Positions 1 to 6,699 of a stretch of 12,295 nucleotides of DNA are shown piece after piece. This DNA is from Bacteroidales bacterium (GTDB lineage Bacteria > Bacteroidota > Bacteroidia > Bacteroidales > UBA10428). Within the stretch, counting starts at the first letter, position 1, and each line of letters starts with the position of its first letter. The notes beneath the pieces are model-generated. The model was not told where the DNA came from and ran no database searches. It saw only the letters and a program-made list of their open reading frames with translations. A program made the position numbers and the translations under genes. The stretch lies in the NCBI GenBank assembly GCA_030626465.1, contig DAOUOU010000072.1, positions 1-12,295 on the forward strand, written 5' to 3'.

Positions 1-27
1 AACTCAATTAGTTGTAAACTGGTAAAT

Positions 28-61
28 AGGGTTTTTGCTGTTGTCAAAAGACAAACACCCT
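28..61. repeat. Imperfect inverted repeat, possible weak terminator
   Basis: AGGGT at 28-32 pairs with ACCCT at 57-61, and TTGTC at 41-45 pairs with GACAA at 50-54 around an AAAA loop. An asymmetric bulge separates the two stems. It could fold in RNA, but there is no clean T-tract on either side and the gene it would serve is not visible. Confidence 0.25.
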
Positions 62-158
62 ATACTTGTATTTATGAGCATAATTTTGCTTAAAATACTT
101 GCTTTTATCTTAGAATTCAGTTCATCGATTACACAGTTACACAACCTGTAATAAATCC

Positions 159-198
159 CTCAACTCCTCAACTCCTCAACTTCTCAACTTCTCAACAT
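159..198. repeat. Five tandem 8-bp CTCAACTY-type units
   Basis: Two units of CTCAACTC, two of CTCAACTT and one CTCAACAT follow each other without gaps, and a broken sixth unit (CTCAT) follows. The period is 8 bp, so in coding DNA it would shift frame, and no ORF crosses it convincingly. Such a simple repeat can change length by replication slippage. No function is visible. Confidence 0.75.
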
Positions 199-257
199 CT
201 CATCAGAAACTTCATTTAATCGATTCACCAGTTAATCAATTCTTCAGTTCATCCAGC

Positions 258-283
258 CTTCGCCAAGGCTATGGCTGGCGAAG
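258..283. repeat. GC-rich hairpin, 8-bp stem
   Basis: CTTCGCCA (258-265) and TGGCGAAG (276-283) are perfect inverted copies separated by a 10-nt loop. The loop flanks contain nested AGCC/GGCT complementarity (255-258 with 267-270, or with 273-277). It stands out as the most GC-rich patch in an AT-rich intergenic region. It could be a transcript-end structure for the minus-strand genes or part of a dispersed repeat. There is no following T-run to make it a standard intrinsic terminator. Confidence 0.5.
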
Positions 284-352
284 CAATTACACAGTTAAAC
301 AGTTCCACAGTTACACAACTGAGCTTGCGAGCTTACCGAAAGTAAAAAGCCA

Positions 353-793
353 TTAAAGATAATCCTTCATCTCATAATCCAGTGCTTTCAGAGAAAGAGC
401 AACATCGGCAAAAAGAAAAATTCCCGAAAGGATTATACCTCCAACGCTTAATATTAGCAAAACACCACCAAAAAAATTCAGATCTATCGATAACAGATTC
501 ATGATCAACAATACCGGGATCATTAAACTGCTCGTGAGAATACTGAAAGCAATACCTGCCATTGCAGATTTTAAATATTTATTTCTTTTATGAAGAATTC
601 TTAACTCTGCAATCAATATCTCTTTTCGGGTTCCGCTGGCCTGGCGCAATTCAGTGATAATTCCGCGCGAACGATCAATGGTTCTGCCAAGACGACTGGT
701 TAGCGATAGAAGAATTAATCCTACACCCGAGATAAGAGCAACAGGAGTGATACTTGATTGTAAAAACAATATAAACTGCTTTGCTGGTTCCAT
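353..793 (-). CDS. DUF2721 family small membrane protein
   Basis: A 146-residue integral membrane protein of unknown function. The N-terminal part carries the family hallmark SSITPVALISGVGLILLSLT followed by an RLGRTIDRSR stretch (about residues 13-44). A charged loop follows (about 45-75), then two more hydrophobic segments (about 76-101 and 108-130), giving three predicted transmembrane helices. This matches the usual size and layout of DUF2721 proteins. It starts 28 bp downstream of the homoserine dehydrogenase stop on the same strand, so the two may share a transcript, but nothing known of the family ties it to amino-acid synthesis. No biochemical role is established for the family that I know of. 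Family assignment is fairly sure; function is not. Confidence 0.85.
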   Translation of the reverse strand: MEPAKQFILFLQSSITPVALISGVGLILLSLTSRLGRTIDRSRGIITELRQASGTRKEILIAELRILHKRNKYLKSAMAGIAFSILTSSLMIPVLLIMNLLSIDLNFFGGVLLILSVGGIILSGIFLFADVALSLKALDYEMKDYL

Positions 794-821
794 AATTAAT
801 CAGTCTGCATACCTTTCCTGT

Positions 822-2141
822 CTAATAAAGAATAGGTATTACTTTGGGTGTGCTCAATAACAAATCAGGATTATTGTTTGTTATTTCAGCAATTGTCTTT
901 TCTATCTGGAGCATAGTGCAGGGCATTGTCGCAATCGAAAATGTTGCCCTGTCTTTTTTATGCCTGTTATGACTTACAGTATCTATATTAATGTTCTGAT
1001 GCCCGACAGAAGTAGTAACCAGACCGGTTATTCCGGGAACATCAGCGGTTTCAAACGTCATTATATAGGGGAACTCAAAATGACTCGCATCAATGAAATC
1101 AAGAGATTGTTTGTCATAACTAACCTGTCCCCTTTCTGAATATTTCGCAGCAAATACAATATCTGCCACTATCGAACTGGCTGTTTCAAATGAACCGGCA
1201 CCTGCCCCTAGCAGTATATGCTTGCCAGAATATTTATTGACTACCCGCACAGCATTGGTCACCCCTTTTACCCCCGACAAAAAGTTGCTGTTCTTCACCA
1301 TCATCGGACAAACCGTAGCATATATCTTTCCATCAATTTTTTTGGCGTAACAAATAAGCTTGATCTTACAATTAATTTCTTCAGCAAATTCAATATCCTC
1401 TCTACTGATATTCTCAATCCCTCCAATTGACAGTTCATCCATCGCTATATCCACTCCAAAAGCCAGTTTTAACAGTATTACCAGTTTATGACCTGCATCA
1501 TAACCATTGATATCAAGGGTAGGATCAGTTTCGGCATAGCCATTCTCCTGTGCCAGCTTTAAAGCTTCCTCAAACTCCATACCCTCATTTTGCATCATCG
1601 AAAGTATATAATTGCTGGTGCCGTTCATAATCCCCGACAGGGAAATAATACTATCGCCGGTGAAGCTTTCCTTTATTGTTTTGATGATAGGTATCGCACC
1701 GCATACAGCAGCTTCAAAACCGACTGTAACATCATTGGTTTTAGCTGTATCAAAAATTGCTTTACCCCTCTCTGCCAGCAAGGCTTTGTTAGCTGTCACC
1801 AAATGTTTTTTTGCCTCACAGACCTTTACTGCCAAATTTTCAATATAATCGTTACTGCCTCCTATTGTTTCAACAACCAGATCAATATCTTCCGCTTCTA
1901 ATACCTCTTTGATATAGTGTTCAGCTTCTTCTCCTGTCAGGTTTTTGCCATGTCCGTAAAACAAATCGGTAGGAAGACTGAACCTTTTTGCCGCCGAATC
2001 AGGAGTAAGCTCCACAATCTTCCTTAGATTTATTTTGCGTGATGCCCTGTTCGAAATTTCTTCCTGTAGTTCAGACATAATTCTTGCTACACCCCCTCCA
2101 ACAGTTCCGCATCCAAGAATAGCCACATTGAAATCTTTCAT
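822..2141 (-). CDS. hom: Homoserine dehydrogenase with C-terminal ACT domain
   Basis: Predicted to reduce aspartate-semialdehyde to homoserine with NAD(P)H, the branch point to threonine, methionine and isoleucine. At 439 residues it has the standard length of a monofunctional enzyme. The Rossmann nucleotide loop is GCGTVGGGV at 10-18. VTANKALLA at 115-123 contains the conserved lysine (K119). The catalytic segment at 201-220 (GYAETDPTLDINGYDAGHKL) supplies E204, D215 and K219, spaced as in the yeast enzyme. The C-terminal part from about 357 is an ACT domain (DVPGITGLV at 367-375), usually the site of feedback control by threonine. It is not fused to aspartokinase, and no thrB or thrC lies nearby. 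The ATG is preceded closely by AAGGGG, one of the few SD-like sites in the window. DUF2721 follows 28 bp downstream. Confidence 0.95.
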   Translation of the reverse strand: MKDFNVAILGCGTVGGGVARIMSELQEEISNRASRKINLRKIVELTPDSAAKRFSLPTDLFYGHGKNLTGEEAEHYIKEVLEAEDIDLVVETIGGSNDYIENLAVKVCEAKKHLVTANKALLAERGKAIFDTAKTNDVTVGFEAAVCGAIPIIKTIKESFTGDSIISLSGIMNGTSNYILSMMQNEGMEFEEALKLAQENGYAETDPTLDINGYDAGHKLVILLKLAFGVDIAMDELSIGGIENISREDIEFAEEINCKIKLICYAKKIDGKIYATVCPMMVKNSNFLSGVKGVTNAVRVVNKYSGKHILLGAGAGSFETASSIVADIVFAAKYSERGQVSYDKQSLDFIDASHFEFPYIMTFETADVPGITGLVTTSVGHQNINIDTVSHNRHKKDRATFSIATMPCTMLQIEKTIAEITNNNPDLLLSTPKVIPILY

Positions 2142-2229
2142 ATCCCCTTGTTATTTTATGTAAAGTATAGATTAAAGGTGCCAAATTAGTAAAAAAAGGA
2201 AAGCACTAGTCCGGACATTTATCGTGATA

Positions 2230-4371
2230 CTATTTTTTCATTAACTGATCACTAAAAAATGAGTAGTACATGGAGGATACCTTTGCCCTCTGTTCCGGAG
2301 TATAAGAGGCAGCATGACCTCCCTCGGTGTTTTCAAACAAGTAGACATTGTAACCCATTTCTTCCATTTTGGCTGTCATTTTCCGGGCATGACCCGGATG
2401 CACCCTGTCGTCCCTTGTTGAAGTCAGAAACAATACTTCGGGGTATTTTTCTCCTGCCTTCACATTATGGTATGGTGAGTATTTGCTAATGTATTCCCAT
2501 TCTTCAGGAATATCCGGATTTCCGTATTCAGCCATCCAGCTATTTCCGGCCAGAAGTTTTGAATACCTTTGCATATCAAGAAGCGGAACAAAACATGCAA
2601 CTGCCTTATACAGATCGGGCCGTTGAACCATCACCGCTCCAACCAGTAATCCTCCGTTACTTCCGCCGTATATGCCGATCTTTTCACGCGAAGTGATCTT
2701 ACGGGCAATAAGGTCCTCCGTAACAGCAATAAAATCATCGTACGATTTTTGCTTGTTCTCTTTGATTGCAGCAAGATGCCAATCCGGACCAAATTCACCT
2801 CCCCCACGAATATTGGCAATAACATAAACTCCTCCATTCTCTAACCAGAATTTTCCGCGGGAACCGCTATAATAAGGTGTTTCAGAAATACGGAAACCTC
2901 CATAGCCATATTGAATAAGAGGGTTATTGCCGTTGTACTCCAGATCTTTTTTATGAATAATGAAATACGGGATGAGGGTGCTGTCTCTTGAACTTACCCA
3001 GTGTTGTCTGACTTCCAGATCACCGGTTTCAAAATAATCAGGCAAACTCATCAATTTCACAGGTGAAGTTCCGTCTTCCTTGTCGACATAAATTGTAGTA
3101 GACTGAACGAAAGATTCGTAGGTTATAAAATAGCTCTCTTGTCGCCTGTCAACATCTACTATTTCAACCAGTCCGTTCTTTGGCAGATCAACCAGTTGTT
3201 TTATCCATGCCCCATCCTTATACCTGAATTTCAGCAATTCGCTTTTTATATTATTCAGTGTATTTATCAAAACACATTCACTGGTAACATGAATACTCTC
3301 AACCGAAATACCGGGCTTATTATCTAATAAAACCTGATAATTGTTTTTCTGATTCAGTAAAGAATCTATTTCCATTGCTATTACAATTCCTTTCTCAATT
3401 AAATTCTTACCAAATTGCCAGTCAACAAGTGGTTGAACAATTATTTTATCTTTAAATAATTCGAAATTGAAGTTTTTTGGCAGATTCAATTCAATTGTTT
3501 TGTCTTCCTGAATATAGAATACAGTTATATCGTAAAAGTTTTTCGAATGGAAAAGTAACTCATGTTTTTTATCAGGAGTATGCAATACGGCCATTCCTGC
3601 CGCCATATCTTCCTTAGGAACCTCCAGAACAGTTTTTGCTTCTGTAATTGGTGTCCCTCTTTTCCACTTTTTAACTATTCGTGGGTACCCTGAATTTGTC
3701 AAAGATCCATCCCCAAAATTGGTTGCGATATAAACTGTGTTCTCATCTATCCATTCAAAACTCGATTTCGCCTCATCAACAAAGAAACCATCTTCAACAA
3801 ACTCCCTTTTCTCCAGATCAAATTCTCTTATTACTGCAGCATCCGATCCTCCTTTTGACAATTGAATGGCACAATGTTTATTATTCCCGGGAATAAAATA
3901 GGTTCTATCGTAAGCCCAATTTGTGTTTTCAGTTTCACACAACTCATCAATATCAATAACTATCTCCCAGTTATCGTTTCTCTCCAAATAATCTTTGAAG
4001 GGAATTCTTCTCCACAATCCCCTTGCATTTTCTTCATCCTGCCAGATGTTATAAATATAATCTCCATGCATATCCGGATATGGCAGTTTATCCTCCGAAG
4101 TAAGAACCTTGTAACTAAAATCGTAGCGCTCCTGGTAACCATCAATAGTTGTAATATACCCAAGAGTTTTTTCATTTTGAGAATTTACCCATTCAAGCTG
4201 CTTTTCTCCTTCAACATCTTCAAGCCACAGGTACGGGTCGACGGTACTCTGTGCCACAGTAAGCAAACAGGAAATGGAATGTATAAGTATAAGACTGCCC
4301 AAATAATGTCTGGTAAAAGTCAATGTTTTTAAATGGTTTGTTAGCATGGTGTTTTGTTTATGATATTTCAT
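2230..4371 (-). CDS. Prolyl oligopeptidase family serine peptidase (S9A), probably exported
   Basis: Predicted to cut short peptides after proline. The 713-residue chain has the two family parts: an N-terminal beta-propeller region opening with DPYLWLED at 45-52 and WVNSQN at 61-66, and a C-terminal alpha/beta-hydrolase domain from about 455. The catalytic triad is visible: S571 in GGSNGG, D654 in STRDDRVHPG and H686 in NTEGGHAASY. The oxyanion/lid region YGYGGF is at 488-493 and NIRGGGEFG at 520-528. A hydrophobic stretch at about 24-40 ending LLTVAQS looks like a signal peptide, so the enzyme likely acts in the periplasm. The start is uncertain: M9 (4347) would give a tidier signal peptide than M1. 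Neighbouring genes give no functional link; an 88-bp gap separates it from hom. Specificity could be broader than proline. Confidence 0.93.
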   Translation of the reverse strand: MKYHKQNTMLTNHLKTLTFTRHYLGSLILIHSISCLLTVAQSTVDPYLWLEDVEGEKQLEWVNSQNEKTLGYITTIDGYQERYDFSYKVLTSEDKLPYPDMHGDYIYNIWQDEENARGLWRRIPFKDYLERNDNWEIVIDIDELCETENTNWAYDRTYFIPGNNKHCAIQLSKGGSDAAVIREFDLEKREFVEDGFFVDEAKSSFEWIDENTVYIATNFGDGSLTNSGYPRIVKKWKRGTPITEAKTVLEVPKEDMAAGMAVLHTPDKKHELLFHSKNFYDITVFYIQEDKTIELNLPKNFNFELFKDKIIVQPLVDWQFGKNLIEKGIVIAMEIDSLLNQKNNYQVLLDNKPGISVESIHVTSECVLINTLNNIKSELLKFRYKDGAWIKQLVDLPKNGLVEIVDVDRRQESYFITYESFVQSTTIYVDKEDGTSPVKLMSLPDYFETGDLEVRQHWVSSRDSTLIPYFIIHKKDLEYNGNNPLIQYGYGGFRISETPYYSGSRGKFWLENGGVYVIANIRGGGEFGPDWHLAAIKENKQKSYDDFIAVTEDLIARKITSREKIGIYGGSNGGLLVGAVMVQRPDLYKAVACFVPLLDMQRYSKLLAGNSWMAEYGNPDIPEEWEYISKYSPYHNVKAGEKYPEVLFLTSTRDDRVHPGHARKMTAKMEEMGYNVYLFENTEGGHAASYTPEQRAKVSSMYYSFFSDQLMKK

Positions 4372-4460
4372 TATTGAACCAATATATCAGGCGAATAATT
4401 GATCCGAAATAGATTTCTGACTTTTGAGAATCCTAATTTACTCAAGTTAACGAATAGTAA

Positions 4461-4493
4461 TGAATTTATTCATATGAAATGGATTTATTCATA
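4461..4493. promoter_or_regulatory. Direct repeat with dyads upstream of the prolyl oligopeptidase gene
   Basis: The 11-mer ATTTATTCATA occurs at 4464-4474 and again at 4483-4493, 19 bp apart, about two helical turns. The first copy lies inside a palindrome TGAAT-TT-ATTCA (4461-4472) and overlaps a second one, TTCATATGAA (4469-4478). The second copy sits in a near-palindrome TGGATTTATTCA (4481-4492). The site is about 90-120 bp upstream of the peptidase start in the 169-bp gap behind the U32 cluster. Spacing and symmetry would suit a dimeric regulator, but in AT-rich DNA such patterns also arise by chance. Confidence 0.3.
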
Positions 4494-4540
4494 GGAATAA
4501 TGCAATGACACTTAATCCATAAGGCTATATTTCATAATCA

Positions 4541-5518
4541 TTATACAGGAATATAGGGTTGATAAACCAGCCTGTCAAAACCCAGTTGAAAATATTCCTT
4601 ATGCAATGATTTTGTATTCAACCAAACGGCATTTCCCCTGAAAAAGCTGGGCAACATTTTCTTATCAGACCTGAATGTGAATTCATATTTCTTACACTGA
4701 TAATGACATGGTTCGTCTGTAGGATGGTATTCTTTCCCCGGTTGTGTATGTGCGGCAATTGAACAACTCCTGCTACTGGTGATGTATGTCCATGGCCACA
4801 TAAGATCGACCGGAAAACCCCATTTTTTAAACGTCTTTTGATCCATTCCCTGCGACAAGGTATCCAGGCACAGACGCTCAACACCCTTAGAACGGAGGAA
4901 TTTCTGGTAAACAGGAAGTTCAAGGCTTGTCCCCTTTAAAGCTTCGTTTTGATTTGTTTCCACTTTTTTCAGATTTTTAATACCAACATTTGCGATATCA
5001 AATCCTGAAAGAGAAAACCTGGGATCTCTTTTTAGCTTTATCAGAAGCCTGCCCAATATAACCTTAATGTTCGGATACTGTGTGTTCAAAAGATGCAACA
5101 CACCAAAATCGTTAACAACTACTTCACAATCCGGAGCATTGGAATGCAGATAATCAAAAAGTTTTTTTAACCTTTCCATTCCTTTTGGACCAACATACGG
5201 GGTTGCCAAAGTGAAAATATATTTGTTCTGCGAACAATACTCGACCGCCTGCTCCAAATGTTTTAACGAAGGAATCAGGTTCTCGCATGTTTCCTGACCG
5301 TAATATATTCCTTCAACATTTCCATCATACTGCAAACCATAATACCGGTCCATAAAATCTTTCAATGTCGTAAGAGAGGATTGATTAACAATAAGGTTTT
5401 CATCCATTATCTCCACAATTTCCGGCGCCGGTCTTGGAACAATTTTTAATGTTTCTTCCAGATTCAGAAGATGTTTAATATCACTGATGTAAATATGCAG
5501 ATCGAATTGTTTTTTCAT
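4541..5518 (-). CDS. U32 family protein, UbiV-like Fe-S subunit
   Basis: A 325-residue U32 protein, often annotated as a peptidase, though the studied members related to it are Fe-S hydroxylation enzymes. The cysteine layout follows UbiV: C78 in GIYYGQETC (UbiV C39 lies in a similar YLGEAVC context), C252 in SRSCSIAAH, and C271-x3-C275 in EPCHYQCKKY. These four would ligate one [4Fe-4S] cluster. C95, C131 and C217 are additional and have no obvious UbiV match. The segment at about 101-160 also follows the UbiV fold pattern. It is about 30 residues longer than E. coli UbiV, mostly at the N-terminus before C78. It starts 13 bp after the stop of the UbiU-like gene, so the two are almost certainly co-transcribed and likely form a heterodimer. 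The substrate is unknown. The alignment was made by eye from recalled UbiV sequence. Confidence 0.75.
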   Translation of the reverse strand: MKKQFDLHIYISDIKHLLNLEETLKIVPRPAPEIVEIMDENLIVNQSSLTTLKDFMDRYYGLQYDGNVEGIYYGQETCENLIPSLKHLEQAVEYCSQNKYIFTLATPYVGPKGMERLKKLFDYLHSNAPDCEVVVNDFGVLHLLNTQYPNIKVILGRLLIKLKRDPRFSLSGFDIANVGIKNLKKVETNQNEALKGTSLELPVYQKFLRSKGVERLCLDTLSQGMDQKTFKKWGFPVDLMWPWTYITSSRSCSIAAHTQPGKEYHPTDEPCHYQCKKYEFTFRSDKKMLPSFFRGNAVWLNTKSLHKEYFQLGFDRLVYQPYIPV

Positions 5519-5531
5519 TCTGAGAATAATA

Positions 5532-6599
5532 TCATTTAGAATAAGGATAATCGTAGTAACAGTTACTGCCCGAACAAAAATGAGGGCTCCTCATCAGATC
5601 CCTGCAGAATTGAGGAGTTGGATCAGGCTCCTTGATCACCTTCTTCGCCATTTTAACAATTGCAATATTGCCTCTGAAACTTTGACCACGAAGTGGAAGT
5701 TTGACTGCCTCAATTCCCCAGTCCTTGAAACTCTTAAAGGTACAAAGTCCGCATTTCCCCAAATTTGCCAGAATATATGCATTGCCAAGTTCATAAGCAC
5801 TGGGCTTTGGTTTGGGATTTTTTGAATAATACGCTGTTTTTTCCTGCCGGATCTCGTTCACAATGGCAGGTTGTCTTTGATAAAGACTCTCCGGACTGCC
5901 TGCCTTAATCTCCTTTTTCCATGTGGAATCAAACAGAAGCGGTCTGACTTCACGAAATTCAAACATGGGCGACTGACAGAAGCATTTGTTTAGAGGTCCG
6001 TGCCAGGTGAAACAAAACTCATCGTTGAATACACAATAAGCTGCCATCCCGAAAACCTCAAGCCTTATCTTATTATCGGCAGCATAGCGTGCAATGTACT
6101 CTATCTCCTTTATTGTTAGTTTGCGTGGTAAAATAAACCTGCCGATGTTATCAAAATTATCATGAAAAAACCTCAGGGTTTCGATATTATTACTTCCCGC
6201 TCCAATACTAACATTCATATCAATGTCAAATCCGTTTTTCTGCAATTCGAGCATAATGCCAATATTGCTGACTATAAATCCATCAAACTTAATATCCCTG
6301 ATGTTGTCAAGAATGCGAAGCATTAATTTTGTCTGATGGGTATTGTATTCATGAGCATTAACTGTAAGGTACACCTTGCGATCCTGCTTCCGGATCAGAT
6401 CTACAACATTTGCGAGCTCTTCTTTCGTCCGGTATTGATAATTCGCTGTTTCCCGTCTGTTGTTCGATAATTCCCATCCGTATTCATCACTCCATTCTTT
6501 TGGTACATAACCGACAAAGAACTCATCAATCCCGGCATTTACATATGCCTCAATCTCATCAGGTTTGTGTGAATTACTTATTCCTGCAATTATTTTCAC
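5532..6599 (-). CDS. U32 family protein, UbiU-like Fe-S subunit with extra C-terminal cysteines
   Basis: A 355-residue U32 protein. Residues 1-30 form the first strand-helix of the TIM-like barrel (AGIDEFFVG). NVSIGAGSNN at 129-138 and RFILPRKLTIKEI at 154-166 resemble the UbiU stretch before its Fe-S site. EVFGMAAYC at 181-189 continues to C196, giving C189-x6-C196, the same spacing as UbiU C169/C176, then C206 and C208. The fourth ligand expected near UbiU C232 has no equivalent between 209 and 282; C283 or C286 (GKCGLC) may replace it. The U32 motif KIEGR appears as KLPLRG (300-305). A further cluster C332, C342, C347 is not in UbiU. The start codon is GTG, with an in-frame stop just upstream and no nearby ATG. 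It is the first gene of the pair and lies 100 bp downstream of the symporter. Catalytic substrate unknown. Confidence 0.8.
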   Translation of the reverse strand: MKIIAGISNSHKPDEIEAYVNAGIDEFFVGYVPKEWSDEYGWELSNNRRETANYQYRTKEELANVVDLIRKQDRKVYLTVNAHEYNTHQTKLMLRILDNIRDIKFDGFIVSNIGIMLELQKNGFDIDMNVSIGAGSNNIETLRFFHDNFDNIGRFILPRKLTIKEIEYIARYAADNKIRLEVFGMAAYCVFNDEFCFTWHGPLNKCFCQSPMFEFREVRPLLFDSTWKKEIKAGSPESLYQRQPAIVNEIRQEKTAYYSKNPKPKPSAYELGNAYILANLGKCGLCTFKSFKDWGIEAVKLPLRGQSFRGNIAIVKMAKKVIKEPDPTPQFCRDLMRSPHFCSGSNCYYDYPYSK

Positions 6600-6675
6600 T
6601 CGACAAAATTTTAGTTAAACCTTCAAACCTTATCTATTCACTAATTCAATTCTCTTCAATAAATTTTGCTATTTA

Positions 6676-6697
6676 ATAAAATCTTTTCTAAAAAGAT
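6676..6697 (-). terminator. Candidate weak intrinsic terminator after the symporter gene
   Basis: On the minus strand, two bases after the symporter TAG, ATCTTTT and AAAAGAT form a 7-bp stem around a TAG loop (6681-6697), followed by TTTATT. The stem is nearly all A-T, so termination would be weak. If it works, it partly separates the symporter from the U32 pair. Confidence 0.3.
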
Positions 6698-6699
6698 GC

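Larger units (their letters stand above)
1..352. other. Intergenic region, repeat-rich, no gene seen
   Basis: I find no credible coding sequence in this stretch. It holds an imperfect inverted repeat near its left end, a run of five 8-bp tandem units, a GC-rich hairpin, and scattered degenerate copies of a CAGTTACAC/CAGTTAAAC-like word (for example around 131-145, 285-300 and 306-320). The nearest gene is the 3' end of the minus-strand DUF2721 gene at 353, so for that gene this is downstream, untranslated DNA. The low-complexity make-up suggests a decayed or dispersed intergenic repeat rather than a regulatory region, but that is inference. Confidence 0.6.

Noticed and set aside
159..198. CRISPR array
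   Set aside because: The units are 8 bp with no spacers, and no cas genes are near.
1590..1901. Plus-strand frames inside the homoserine dehydrogenase gene
   Set aside because: They are antisense to conserved catalytic segments and have no family resemblance.
2191..2220. Intrinsic terminator after the prolyl oligopeptidase gene
   Set aside because: The minus strand has a T7 run (2191-2197) preceded by GTCCGGAC, but that palindrome has no loop and is 12 bases from the T-run. No stable stem sits directly before the T-run.
3862..4332. Plus-strand 156-residue frame inside the prolyl oligopeptidase gene
   Set aside because: It lies fully antisense to a gene with clear motifs, shows no family features, and has no promoter or start signal of its own.
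4541..6599. Collagenase-like peptidase function for the U32 proteins
   Set aside because: The U32 peptidase label is historical. The conserved features here are Fe-S type cysteine patterns matching UbiU/UbiV, and no catalytic protease residues can be named.
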